Assembly (NCBI GenBank): GCA_002305165.1
Contig: DBQI01000026.1
Coordinates: forward strand, 72,934 to 136,933
Direction: 5' to 3'
Origin: Armatimonadetes bacterium UBA1398
GTDB lineage: Bacteria > Armatimonadota > Zipacnadia > UBA1398
DNA length: 64,000 nucleotides
The first letter of the stretch is position 1, and every line of letters starts with the position of its first letter. Shown one piece after another: positions 44,237 through 53,041 of the stretch. The notes beneath the pieces are model-generated. The model ran no database searches and was not told where the DNA came from. It was given only the letters and a program-made list of their open reading frames with translations. The position numbers and the translations under genes were made by a program.

Positions 44237-44272
44237 GTGTGGATGCCCTCCTTATCGGACATCCACACATGG
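44233..44272 (-). promoter_or_regulatory. Perfect inverted repeat enclosing the reductase ribosome-binding site
   Basis: CCATGTGTGGATG (44233-44245) and CATCCACACATGG (44260-44272) form a perfect 13-bp stem with a 14-base loop. In the minus-strand RNA the loop contains AAGGAGGG, and the 3' arm contains the ATG of the aldo/keto reductase. It could be an RNA switch on translation or a dyad operator for a DNA-binding repressor. Confidence 0.7.
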
Positions 44273-44293
44273 TAACACGCCAGCGAGGCTGCC

Positions 44294-45166
44294 TCAGGCC
44301 TCAGCCCACTGCTGGTTGAGGAAGGCAACCGACTTCGGGATCTCCTCCATCGGGTCGCCATCGCAGCCGCACTCCAGGCTGCAGTACTCGGTGAAGCCGA
44401 TCTCCTTGAGGCCACGGAACCCGTCCACGAAGCTCCGTTCATCTTGGCCGGGGAGGACTCGCCGGCGCGACGCCAAGTGAACGTGGCGCAGGTACTCGCC
44501 GGCCGAGATGAACGCGCCGCGGTCGCTCGTCTCCTCGATGCCCATGTGATAGAAGTCGCCCATCATCCGGACGCCTTCACTGTCCACGTCTCGGCAGATG
44601 GCGGCTGCGTCCGCGAGTTGCCGAAGGAAGTAGCACTCGCCGCGGTTGAGGGGCTCCAGCAGGACGCAGGTTCCCACCGAGGCAGCGTGCTCACCGACCT
44701 CGCGGAGATTGTCGATGAGGATGGGCCGGGCCTCTTGGCTGGACAACTCTGTCTGCCCGTGAAATGCCGGCACGACGATGAGGCCCGTGGATCCGATAGC
44801 CCCAACGGCATCAAGTAGCGTCTTGATCGTGTCGATGGCCTTCTGGCGCTCTGCCTCATCGTGGGAGATGATGCAGCCCTCATAACCGGCGCACACCGCG
44901 CTCACCGAGACGGGCGTACCCTCCAAGGCTTGCTGGTACTCCTCGACCCGGTTGCTCAGGCCGCCACCGTGAGGCTCGATACCTACGAAGCCCCACTCGG
45001 CCATTCGCTGAACCTTCTCTCGGAGGCTCTCCCCAGGGATACGACCTTCCTGGCTCGATAGCTTCAGCACCACGTCCTCCTGCCCTCGAACCTGCCCTGC
45101 GGCAGCGCCAATGGCGAGGCCCGCCAGTCCGGCGGACTTGATGAAACCCCTACGATCGATTGACAT
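44294..45166 (-). CDS. Tat-exported sugar phosphate isomerase/epimerase-like TIM barrel
   Basis: A 290-residue xylose-isomerase-like TIM-barrel protein. The N-terminus MSIDRRGFIKSAGLAGLAIG is a twin-arginine signal. The barrel keeps acidic and histidine metal-site residues (LLEPLNRGECYFL, GDFYHMGIEE, HVHLASR, SLECGCDG). I chose the ATG at 45166, with GAGAGGTG upstream; a TTG at 45181 would add five residues in front of the Tat signal. It lies in a run with two Tat-exported dehydrogenases and the aldo/keto reductase, suggesting a shared carbohydrate pathway. The substrate is unknown. Confidence 0.88.
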   Translation of the reverse strand: MSIDRRGFIKSAGLAGLAIGAAAGQVRGQEDVVLKLSSQEGRIPGESLREKVQRMAEWGFVGIEPHGGGLSNRVEEYQQALEGTPVSVSAVCAGYEGCIISHDEAERQKAIDTIKTLLDAVGAIGSTGLIVVPAFHGQTELSSQEARPILIDNLREVGEHAASVGTCVLLEPLNRGECYFLRQLADAAAICRDVDSEGVRMMGDFYHMGIEETSDRGAFISAGEYLRHVHLASRRRVLPGQDERSFVDGFRGLKEIGFTEYCSLECGCDGDPMEEIPKSVAFLNQQWAEA

Positions 45167-45199
45167 GGCAGCACCTCTCAACTCAGGCTTGCGGTGTCT

Positions 45200-46465
45200 C
45201 TAGACAATCGTCCCCGGTCTCGGTGTCGGTCGCGGTGAGAAGGTCGCCTGCAGGTCATAGTCCGTAGGCCCGAGGGAGAGATCGGACTCGATCATCTCCT
45301 CCCACGTGCGCCTGCGACCGGAGTAAGCCGACTCACGTCCCATGATGGCCGCTAGTGTCGAGTAGGCGAGGTCTCGCGCCTCATTCAGCGGCTGCCCCGC
45401 ACGGATGCTATCGACCAGGTCGATGTGCTCCTGAACGTAAGCGTAGCCCTGGTTGCCATCCATCGACCAGACGACGTTGTTATTCTGGTCGCGGATCTCC
45501 GCCCCGCCGCCATGCACCCTGCACTCGCCGAGGCTACCAACGATCGCCTCCGAGACATCGCTATCACAGTCGGGCTGCTGACGGGCCATGCTCTGCATGT
45601 GCACACCATCGGCGAACTCGAAGTCGACGCAGTAGAAGTCGTACCCGTTCCCGTAGGTCTTCCGTGCCCGGTAGCCCATGCCATAGGCCGTGACCGGCCA
45701 CTCACCCTTGAACCACATGCAGACGTCCGAGTTGTGGATCTGCTGTTCCACGATGTGATCGCCAGACAGCCAGGTCCAGTGCTGCCAAGCCCGTACCTGC
45801 TCCTCGATGGTGGGGGATTCGTCGGTGCGATCCCATCCCCCCAGAGGGCCGCCGCAGTGGTACGCCCGGAGAGCGGTGATGTCGCCGATAGCGCCGTCGC
45901 GTACACGCTGTAAGGCCTCTCGGTACGACTCCTGATGACGCTTGATGGTGCCGACTACAACAGCGAGGTTCTTGGCGAACGCTTCGTCGGCAGTGGCCAG
46001 GATCTGCCGCACACCAGTTGGATCGACGGCGAGCGGCTTCTCCATGAAGACATGCTTGCCGGCGGCGATAGCGGCCGCGAACTCGGCGGGTCTGAAGTGG
46101 GGCGGCGATGCCATGAGGACCACGTCGATGTCCGCCTCTAGAATCCTCTCGTAGCAGTCGAACCCCGAGAAGCACATATCGTCGCTAACGCTGATTCGGT
46201 CGCCAAGATTCTGCCGGCACTGGTCGATCTTCTCCGGGAAGAGGTCCGCTAGCGCGACGACCTCGGTTCCCTCAGGTCCACGAACGAAGTCATTGGCCGC
46301 TCCCGTGCCTCGGCCCCCGCACCCGATGAGCCCGGCACGCAGTGTATCGCCCCCCTGAGCGAAGGCCTTGGAGTAGCCGCTGAGTGCCGCTGCGGCGGTC
46401 AGCCCAACAGCAGCGCCCTTGATGAACTCACGGCGCGTCGTCCTGCTCGCAGAGCTGGTGTCCAT
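45200..46465 (-). CDS. Tat-exported Gfo/Idh/MocA dehydrogenase (copy A)
   Basis: A 421-residue dehydrogenase with a twin-arginine signal (TTRREFIKGAAVGL), a Rossmann fold (LRAGLIGCGGRGTG) and the EKP motif in FMEKPLAVDPTG. Export through Tat implies that it folds with its NAD(P) cofactor bound before transport, as glucose-fructose oxidoreductase does. The ATG at 46465 has GGAGGG eight bases upstream. It is a close paralogue of the next gene upstream (46536-47804), sharing length, the GLIGCGGRGTGAANDF start of the mature part and DRTDE/DRTDA segments, which suggests tandem duplication. Confidence 0.92.
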   Translation of the reverse strand: MDTSSASRTTRREFIKGAAVGLTAAAALSGYSKAFAQGGDTLRAGLIGCGGRGTGAANDFVRGPEGTEVVALADLFPEKIDQCRQNLGDRISVSDDMCFSGFDCYERILEADIDVVLMASPPHFRPAEFAAAIAAGKHVFMEKPLAVDPTGVRQILATADEAFAKNLAVVVGTIKRHQESYREALQRVRDGAIGDITALRAYHCGGPLGGWDRTDESPTIEEQVRAWQHWTWLSGDHIVEQQIHNSDVCMWFKGEWPVTAYGMGYRARKTYGNGYDFYCVDFEFADGVHMQSMARQQPDCDSDVSEAIVGSLGECRVHGGGAEIRDQNNNVVWSMDGNQGYAYVQEHIDLVDSIRAGQPLNEARDLAYSTLAAIMGRESAYSGRRRTWEEMIESDLSLGPTDYDLQATFSPRPTPRPGTIV

Positions 46466-46535
46466 TCGCAATACCCTCCGTGACTTCGGTTTGGGAGGTT
46501 GCTGGCGGCCCCCAGGGCCACCAGCAACCTGCAGC

Positions 46536-47804
46536 CTACATACGGTAGATGCCGGGGAGCGGGACGTCGCTGACCGGCACGTCCATGGGCAGGTAGTAGT
46601 CAGTGGGGCCCAGGCGCAGGGAAGACTCCATCACTTGGTTCCAGGTGATCTCCTGTCCCGAGTATGCCGACTCTCGGCCCATGACGGCCGTCATGACAGA
46701 CTCGGCCACCCCGTGGGCGTCATTGAAGGGCTGCCCGCTACGGACGGCGTTCACCAGGTCGGTGTGCTCTTGCACGTAAGGGTTCGGCTGGTCTCCGCGG
46801 AACCGCCAGATGTCCTGGCCGCTGTGGGTGCGCAGCTCACCCCAGCAATTCGCGGTGCCGAGTGTGCCGACGAGCCACTCCGAGACGTTGCTCGCGGTGT
46901 CGGGCTGCTGGCGGCACTTGCTCTCCAGGTGCACGCCGTTCTCGAAGGTGAAGTCGACGCTGAAGAAGTCATAGCTATCACCGTACGTCTTACGAGCACG
47001 GAAACCCATGCCCACAGCGGAGACGGGGTGTGAGTTCATGAACCAGGTGATGACGTCCAGGTTGTGGACATGCTGCTCGACGATGTGATCGCCGGAGAGC
47101 CAAGCGAAGTGAACCCAACGGTTTCGGATCTGCTCCTCCACGCTCGTCGGGGCATCCGTGCGGTCCCAGCCACCCAAAGGTCCGCCATTCCAGTAGGCGC
47201 GCGCCGCGACGATCTCACCGATGGCGCCGTCCTGAACGCGAGCGAAGCACTCCTGGTAGGATTGCTGATGGCGGCGCTGGGTGCCGACCGCAACACACAA
47301 TCCCTTCTCGTCAGCCAAGCGGGCGGTGGCCATGATGTCCCGGGCACCGACCGGGTCGACGGCGAGGGGCTTCTCCATGAAGATGTGCTTGCCCGTCGCC
47401 ACGGCGGCTGCGAACTCAGCAGGGCGGAAGTGAGGCGGCGAGGCCGTCAGGATGACATCGACATCGGTCTGGCAGATCTGCTGGTAGCAATCGAAGCCCG
47501 TGAAGACCATGTCGTCGCTGATGGTCTGGCCCCGGTCATCCTGGAGCTGGTCCCGTGCGTTCTGAGCATTGTCGGGGAACAGGTCCGCGACGGCCACGAC
47601 CTGAACATCCTCAGCAGCATTCAGGAAATCGTTGGCGGCGCCGGTACCACGGCCTCCGCAGCCGATAAGCCCTGCGCGCAGCGTCTCATTGCCCTGCGCC
47701 CAGGCCTTGCTGTAGCTCCCTAGTGCGCCGACGGCCGCTGCGGCAACGCCGGCCTTCTGGATGAACGACCTACGGGTTAAGCTGGAGTTGTCTCTTGGTG
47801 CCAA
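46536..47804 (-). CDS. Tat-exported Gfo/Idh/MocA dehydrogenase (copy B)
   Basis: A 422-residue paralogue of the neighbouring dehydrogenase, with a twin-arginine signal (LTRRSFIQKAGVAAAA), the Rossmann motif LRAGLIGCGGRGTG and FMEKPLAVDPVG. The start is a TTG at 47804, with GGGAGG eight bases upstream; the frame is open for another 116 codons, but those are not protein-like. The 70-base gap to copy A and shared strand suggest co-transcription. The 254 bases upstream (47805-48058) separate it from a divergent gene; I see no convincing promoter there. Confidence 0.92.
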   Translation of the reverse strand: MAPRDNSSLTRRSFIQKAGVAAAAVGALGSYSKAWAQGNETLRAGLIGCGGRGTGAANDFLNAAEDVQVVAVADLFPDNAQNARDQLQDDRGQTISDDMVFTGFDCYQQICQTDVDVILTASPPHFRPAEFAAAVATGKHIFMEKPLAVDPVGARDIMATARLADEKGLCVAVGTQRRHQQSYQECFARVQDGAIGEIVAARAYWNGGPLGGWDRTDAPTSVEEQIRNRWVHFAWLSGDHIVEQHVHNLDVITWFMNSHPVSAVGMGFRARKTYGDSYDFFSVDFTFENGVHLESKCRQQPDTASNVSEWLVGTLGTANCWGELRTHSGQDIWRFRGDQPNPYVQEHTDLVNAVRSGQPFNDAHGVAESVMTAVMGRESAYSGQEITWNQVMESSLRLGPTDYYLPMDVPVSDVPLPGIYRM

Positions 47805-48058
47805 GGTCAATGCCTCCCATGTGGTCTGGAGTATCGTGGGAGCCGTGGGGCGCAGGCACAGCCGTGACGCACCAAGCGGCCTGTCGTAGTATTCACTGTT
47901 GCGCGCGCCTTGGCCTCCACCGGACCGACAGGGCTTGGACGCTTGGGGTAATGCGAAGGCTCCCCGGCGGGACCGATACTGGGTAGTCTTGCCTATCGCC
48001 GCGCCAATGCGGGCGCAAAGCCGGGGATCCCCGGTATGGAAGGGAAGTGCGACCGAAC

Positions 48059-49303
48059 ATGAGCAGACCCGCTGCGCTCGCCTTGATTGCTGCGCTAAGC
48101 ATCTGTCTGGCTGTCTGCGTATCCTGTGGTGGCAAGCAGGCGGAGGCTCCATCTGCTATGGCGCCAGCCCCGGCGACGCCAGCCCCTCCCCCGGCCGCAG
48201 AGGCCCCGCCCACCACCCGCCAGCAGGAGGCGCTCGTCGGCGAGGTCGGGTTCGTATCCGATGGTCACTTGCGGGTGGTAGACGTGGCCTCGGGTAAGGT
48301 GCGAGACCTGGTTTCGAGCGGCGCCGTCCAGGGCTTCGACTGGTCGCCCGATGGCTCCGAGGTCGCGGTCGCGACGTCAGGCTACCCCCCGGTCATCAAG
48401 CGGATCCCTGTAGAGGGTGGGGAGGGCGAGGCCGTCGGCCAAGCGGGTCTGGGCGGCACGGACCCACGGTGGTCGCCGTCAGGAGACGCTCTGGCCTTCG
48501 TGGTGTACGACCCGGACGTTGGTAGCTCGGTCCATCTCGTCTCACTGATCGGGGAGAGCTCGGCGCAGAGCGCGGCCGAGAGCGAAGCCTCGCCGCTGGC
48601 GCCTGAGGCTCCCACCTTCCGTGTGGGCACCAATCCCGTATGGTCGCCCGATGGCCGATGGCTAGCGTACGAGCGCGAGGGGGCCATCAGAGTGCTCACC
48701 GCTGACGGGTCACGAGAGGCCCAGGTTAGCCTCGGGGTCACGCGTTGCGCGCTGGGCAGCTGGTCGCCCGACGCCCAGCGGGTAGGCTACTCGGGCCTGG
48801 ACCGAGCGGCCACGGGTACAAGCATCTTCGCGTCGAGCGCGAGCGACGGTGCGCGGGGCCAGAGCGTGACGCGGGGGAGCGGCGATGATGTGCTCCCAGC
48901 CTGGTCTCCGGACGGTGCTGCCATCGCCTTTCTGCGCCCGATCCTGGCGCACGAGGCCGCTGCCCCAGAGAGCGCTCCCGGGGAGAGCGAGGCCAAATCC
49001 GAGGGGGCGGTCCCCAGCCCGGAATCAGAGGAAGACGCTACCTCGCCCCCCATGGCGCTCTGGGTGGTGGACGTAGGCTCGGGTCGCGAGAGGCAGATCT
49101 CCGAGGAGCCCGTGCTTCTCGTCCAGCCACATTGGTCGCCCGATGGCGGATGGCTAGCCTACATTGCGCCCGGTTCGAGCGAGACGACGCACCGGCTGAT
49201 GGTCTGCTCCCTGGACGGGACCGTGGTCAGGCAATTGGCCGAAGCCCCGGCCATCCGAGGCATGAGTTGGCGGCCAAAGACAGGGGACGGCGCCGAGGAG
49301 TAG
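48059..49303 (+). CDS. TolB-like beta-propeller lipoprotein
   Basis: A 414-residue exported protein. The N-terminus has a lipoprotein signal with a cysteine after VCVS (SICLAVCVSCGG) and then a low-complexity Ala/Pro linker. Six blades carry the WD40-like WSPDG repeat (WSPDGSEVAVA, WSPSGDALAFV, WSPDGRWLAYE, WSPDAQRVGYS, WSPDGAAIAFL, WSPDGGWLAYI). An acidic insertion (EAKSEGAVPSPESEEDA) interrupts blade five. Both ATG 48059 and GTG 48047 are possible; GGAAGGGA lies rather far from the first and too near the second. It is probably an outer- or inner-membrane-anchored binding protein of unknown partner. Confidence 0.85.
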   Translation: MSRPAALALIAALSICLAVCVSCGGKQAEAPSAMAPAPATPAPPPAAEAPPTTRQQEALVGEVGFVSDGHLRVVDVASGKVRDLVSSGAVQGFDWSPDGSEVAVATSGYPPVIKRIPVEGGEGEAVGQAGLGGTDPRWSPSGDALAFVVYDPDVGSSVHLVSLIGESSAQSAAESEASPLAPEAPTFRVGTNPVWSPDGRWLAYEREGAIRVLTADGSREAQVSLGVTRCALGSWSPDAQRVGYSGLDRAATGTSIFASSASDGARGQSVTRGSGDDVLPAWSPDGAAIAFLRPILAHEAAAPESAPGESEAKSEGAVPSPESEEDATSPPMALWVVDVGSGRERQISEEPVLLVQPHWSPDGGWLAYIAPGSSETTHRLMVCSLDGTVVRQLAEAPAIRGMSWRPKTGDGAEE

Positions 49304-49314
49304 CGAGGCGCCCT

Positions 49315-50847
49315 TCAGGGCCTCTCTATGATGACACGGCGGAAGGGGTCCCGGCCGACGCTCCGCGACACGAGCCGGTGCGCATCGGCCATCTCGTGCT
49401 GCATCTTCCGGATGTGACGGCCCTGAGGTCGAAGCTCGATCGCCTCCCCATTCGCGAGAACCCGAAGCGAGGCGCTTCGCGCCTCGGCTAGGGCCTCCTC
49501 CTCGCCGGAGACGGTCTCACGGCTGAAGGCGCTGCGGAGACAGCCATACACCTGGGAATAGGTGTTACTGCGCAGGTAGAAGACAGGAGCGTCGCTTCCC
49601 GCGCGCTGCCGCCCGGTGAAGCGACGCTGGTGAGCACGCAGCGTCATGATCATGTCCGCCTCTTTGGGGTCCTTCGTGATGAAGGCTGGGAGGTGCAGCT
49701 CCTGAATAGCGCGCTGCACCCGGTCCCGGCTGATCCCGTAAGGGAATACCCGGTGTACCCGGTCCTCCTCCTTGGGCATGGGGAGTGATTGCTGAGTGAA
49801 GTGGAGGGGTATCTCCGGGCGTTCCCCACGCTCATCGGGGTCCTCCTGCCGCTTCTCTACGGTCCCATCAGTAGTGCGCGCGCGTATCTCTCGCGCCGGC
49901 TCCAGGCCACGTAGCAGCACGTCGACCGAGTCGGCCACATTGTGGTGCACGGCGAGCTTGTCCATCTCGAGGATCTCGACCACTACATCGAAGGTGGGCG
50001 GCGCTTTGCGCTCGAGGACCGTCTTCTGGGTGCCTCGGCGCCGAGCCTCATCGTCTCCCAGGGTAACGGCCTGAATACCGCCGACGAGGTCGGCGAGGGT
50101 CGGGTTCATCAGCAGGTTCTCGAGCGTCGTGCCGTGAGCCGTCCCGATCAGCTGGACGCCACGTTCAGCGATCGTTCGGGCCGCGAGAGCCTCCGCCTCT
50201 GTCCCAATCTCATCGATCACGATGACCTCAGGCATGTGGTTCTCGACTGCCTCGATCATCAGGGCATGCTGTGCCGCGACGTGTGGGACCTGCATCCGGC
50301 GCGCGCGACCGATGGCAGGGTGGGGGATATCTCCATCGCCACCGATCTCGTTCGATGTGTCGACCACCACCACTCGCCGCCCCAGTTCCGAGGCTGACAC
50401 TCGGGCCATCTCGCGCAGCATGGTCGTCTTTCCGATGCCCGGCCGCCCCATGAGCAGGATCGACTTGGTGTCCTCAACGATGTCGCGGAGGATGTCGATG
50501 GTGCCGAAGATGGCCCGGCCGACACGGCAGGTCAGCCCGACGATGCGGCCCGTGCGGTTCCTGATCGCCGAGATGCGGTGAAGGGTGCGCTCGATGCCGG
50601 CCCGATTATCATCGCCGAACTCGCTGATGCGCGATACCACGTGCTGGAGATCGTGCTCGGTGACAGCATCGGGGCATAGCTCATGCAGGCCAGTGGAGCC
50701 TCGAAAGCGGACCTCCGGCGTGCGGCCGAGGTCCAGAACGACCTCGAACAGCTCAGGCTGGTCGGGTCCGCGCTTCTCCAAGCACTCCCGGATGTGCGTG
50801 GGGAGAACCGATACTAGGAGGTCGAGGTCGTCCTGTGCCGCATGCAT
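49315..50847 (-). CDS. Ycf45/SpoIIIAA-like ATPase with R3H domain
   Basis: A 510-residue protein related to the chloroplast and cyanobacterial Ycf45 family and to the ATPase fold of SpoIIIAA. The P-loop is GRPGIGKTT (134-142) and the Walker B region is PEVIVIDEIGTEAEA. A central linker includes a charged segment (about 310-345). The C-terminus carries an R3H single-stranded nucleic-acid-binding motif, RKMQH at 480-484. It starts nine bases after the acetate kinase stop, so the two are co-transcribed. The cellular role of the family is not established. Confidence 0.9.
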   Translation of the reverse strand: MHAAQDDLDLLVSVLPTHIRECLEKRGPDQPELFEVVLDLGRTPEVRFRGSTGLHELCPDAVTEHDLQHVVSRISEFGDDNRAGIERTLHRISAIRNRTGRIVGLTCRVGRAIFGTIDILRDIVEDTKSILLMGRPGIGKTTMLREMARVSASELGRRVVVVDTSNEIGGDGDIPHPAIGRARRMQVPHVAAQHALMIEAVENHMPEVIVIDEIGTEAEALAARTIAERGVQLIGTAHGTTLENLLMNPTLADLVGGIQAVTLGDDEARRRGTQKTVLERKAPPTFDVVVEILEMDKLAVHHNVADSVDVLLRGLEPAREIRARTTDGTVEKRQEDPDERGERPEIPLHFTQQSLPMPKEEDRVHRVFPYGISRDRVQRAIQELHLPAFITKDPKEADMIMTLRAHQRRFTGRQRAGSDAPVFYLRSNTYSQVYGCLRSAFSRETVSGEEEALAEARSASLRVLANGEAIELRPQGRHIRKMQHEMADAHRLVSRSVGRDPFRRVIIERP

Positions 50848-50856
50848 GGGTTCGGG

Positions 50857-52071
50857 TCACGCCCCGGAACAGATGGCCTCCGTCTGCCGGGCGATGACCA
50901 GTTCCTCCTTCGTGCCAATCACGAAAGCCACGCAGCGGGAGTCCGGCGTCGTCAGGAGTCGATCGCCTCGTCCATTGTTGTTGGCATCGGAGTCGACGTG
51001 CACGCCGAGGAACTGCAGGTCCTCGAGAACGTACGAGCGTACCCGCGCGTCGTTCTCGCCGATGCCAGCGGTGAAGACGATCGCGTCGAGCCCCCCCATG
51101 GCCGCTGCGTATGCGCCGACGTACTTGCGTACACGATAGCAGAAGACCTGGAAGGCCTCCTCGGCGTCCGTGTTGCCCTCGCGGACGGCAACCTGGATGT
51201 CACGCATATCGTTCGAGACGCCGCTCAGTCCGAGGAGCCCGCTCTCCTTGTTCAGGATGGCGTCGATCTCGCCGAAGCTGAGACCGCGGGCCTGAGCGAG
51301 GAACGGGATGATCGCTGGGTCGATATCACCCGAACGCGTGCCCATGACGCAACCCTCAAGGGGGGTGAGACCCATCGTGGTATCGATGCACTTGCCCGCC
51401 TTGACCGCGGCCATGGAGCACCCATTGCCGAGGTGACAGGTGACAATGCGAGCGTTCGCTCCGTCACGGCCCATGTCGGTGAGCATCTCGGCGGCCCGGG
51501 TCGCCACGTAGAAGTGACTAGTTCCGTGGAAGCCGTACCGGCGCACACCGAGTTCCCGGTAGAAGGAGCGAGGTATGGCATAGAGGTAGGCGCGGCGCGG
51601 CATGGTCTGGTGGAAGGCGGTGTCGAACACCGCGACATTGGGCTTGTTCGGCATCACGTTCATGCAGGCGCGGATGCCGTCCAGATTGGGCGGGTTGTGG
51701 AGTGGGGCGAGGCTCGAGTTGCGCTGGATGCACTCGATGACCGCGTCGTCGATCAGCACGGAGGTAGCGAAGTCCTCGCCTCCATGCACGACGCGGTGGC
51801 CGATGGCGCCGATCTCGTCGAGACTATCGAGAACCTTCCCGTCCCCCTCGCAGAGAACCCGTGTCATCTCCTCCGCGGCTACCGTGTGGTCGGGGATCTC
51901 CATGTCGTAGTGCATCTCCGCCCGTCCCTGCGGGCGATGGTGAACCACGGCATGGCCGCCGTTCTGCCCGATCCGCTCGATGAGGCCGGAAGCGAGCGAT
52001 TCCTCTGTGTCTGTCTCGAATAGCTGGTACTTCAGGCTGGAGCTACCGCAATTGACTACTAGCACACGCAT
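50857..52071 (-). CDS. ackA: Acetate kinase
   Basis: A 404-residue ASKHA-fold kinase that interconverts acetyl phosphate plus ADP with acetate plus ATP. Motifs are VLVVNCGSSSLKYQLF at the N-terminus, GHRVVHGG, NSSLAPLHNPPNLDGI, AVFDTAFHQTMP, YGFHGTSH and FTAGIGEND. Length is normal. No phosphotransacetylase gene is in the window. It lies between the iolB/TIM-barrel genes and the R3H ATPase gene on the same strand; a 93-base gap upstream could hold its own promoter, but I see none that is clear. Confidence 0.97.
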   Translation of the reverse strand: MRVLVVNCGSSSLKYQLFETDTEESLASGLIERIGQNGGHAVVHHRPQGRAEMHYDMEIPDHTVAAEEMTRVLCEGDGKVLDSLDEIGAIGHRVVHGGEDFATSVLIDDAVIECIQRNSSLAPLHNPPNLDGIRACMNVMPNKPNVAVFDTAFHQTMPRRAYLYAIPRSFYRELGVRRYGFHGTSHFYVATRAAEMLTDMGRDGANARIVTCHLGNGCSMAAVKAGKCIDTTMGLTPLEGCVMGTRSGDIDPAIIPFLAQARGLSFGEIDAILNKESGLLGLSGVSNDMRDIQVAVREGNTDAEEAFQVFCYRVRKYVGAYAAAMGGLDAIVFTAGIGENDARVRSYVLEDLQFLGVHVDSDANNNGRGDRLLTTPDSRCVAFVIGTKEELVIARQTEAICSGA

Positions 52072-52164
52072 TCCCTAGACACTCCCCGCATCGGTCCCTG
52101 ACTCACAGCAGGGAGTCGCCCGGAGAGGCGCCCGTTGCGAGTCGGTGTACAGCGCAGTGGTCGA

Positions 52165-53001
52165 TCAAGCGAACTGACGGAGGTACGCCAAGCCCCTGAG
52201 GAAACCCTCTTCACGTCCCAAGGCGCCATCCTCGTGCTCGATGGACAACACGTTATTGACGCCATTCTCCCTCAGTGTGGCGATGTACTGCCCCCAGTCT
52301 ATCACTCCGTAGCCAGGAATGCAGTAGCGCCACCAACCGCTATTGAGGTTCCCGATACGCCGCAGGGTGCGCTCGTTGATGTCCGTGTCCTTAGCGTGGG
52401 TATGGAAGACACGGTCCGCGAAGAGCTCCACAGGCTCATGGTGGTCGCAGCCCTGATGGACCAGGTGCGATGGGTCGTAGTTGAGCCCTAGGCATGGGTG
52501 AGGACACGACTCGAAGAACCAGATGAACTCCCGGGTGCTCTGAAGGAGAGTAGCGAAGTAGTTCTCAAAGGCGATCTTGACTCCCTTGGACTGGGCGTAC
52601 TCGGCAAGGGGAAGCCAGACCTGAGGCGCCCATTCCTTGATCATGACTTCCTTGGACACCCCAGAGGCCGACATGCCAGCGAGACAGCAGACCACATCAA
52701 CGCCAATGGCGCTGGCTGAGTCGATGGCGCCGCGTATCGCTGAGACCACGCCTTCGTTGATCGACGGGCCTTCGGCGAAGACGTTCGCGTAGCACGCGAA
52801 ACTCGATATCTCCAGGCCAGCGTCCGTAACGAGCCTACTGACCTCCTGGGCAGCTTTCGCGTCGCCCTCGGTGACGTCGCAGTGGGCACTCCCGCGGCCC
52901 GTCGCGATCTCCAGGGCGTCGAATCCCGCGTCCGCCGCGAACCGCACGGCCTCAGCGAGCGGCTCGCGCCCGAAGGGCGAGGTGAGCATACCGACTTTCA
53001 T
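52165..53001 (-). CDS. Sugar phosphate isomerase/epimerase, TIM barrel (IolE/IolI-like)
   Basis: A 278-residue xylose-isomerase-like barrel starting MKVGMLTSPFGREPL at ATG 53001, with AGGGGA about six bases upstream. Metal-site residues are in KIAFENYF, LGLNYDPSHL, VFHTHAKD and SIEHED, the usual Glu-Asp-His-Glu set. It has no signal peptide. Position in a run with iolB and another barrel protein points to cyclitol or uronate catabolism. Which step it performs is not clear. Confidence 0.88.
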   Translation of the reverse strand: MKVGMLTSPFGREPLAEAVRFAADAGFDALEIATGRGSAHCDVTEGDAKAAQEVSRLVTDAGLEISSFACYANVFAEGPSINEGVVSAIRGAIDSASAIGVDVVCCLAGMSASGVSKEVMIKEWAPQVWLPLAEYAQSKGVKIAFENYFATLLQSTREFIWFFESCPHPCLGLNYDPSHLVHQGCDHHEPVELFADRVFHTHAKDTDINERTLRRIGNLNSGWWRYCIPGYGVIDWGQYIATLRENGVNNVLSIEHEDGALGREEGFLRGLAYLRQFA

Positions 53002-53041
53002 CGTCTTCCCCTCTGTTCCAGCAGCAGCGTGCTGCGGTCTC

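Noticed and set aside
50842..52023. 393-codon open frame on the plus strand across ackA
   Set aside because: ackA has all family motifs on the other strand; this frame is an antisense shadow.
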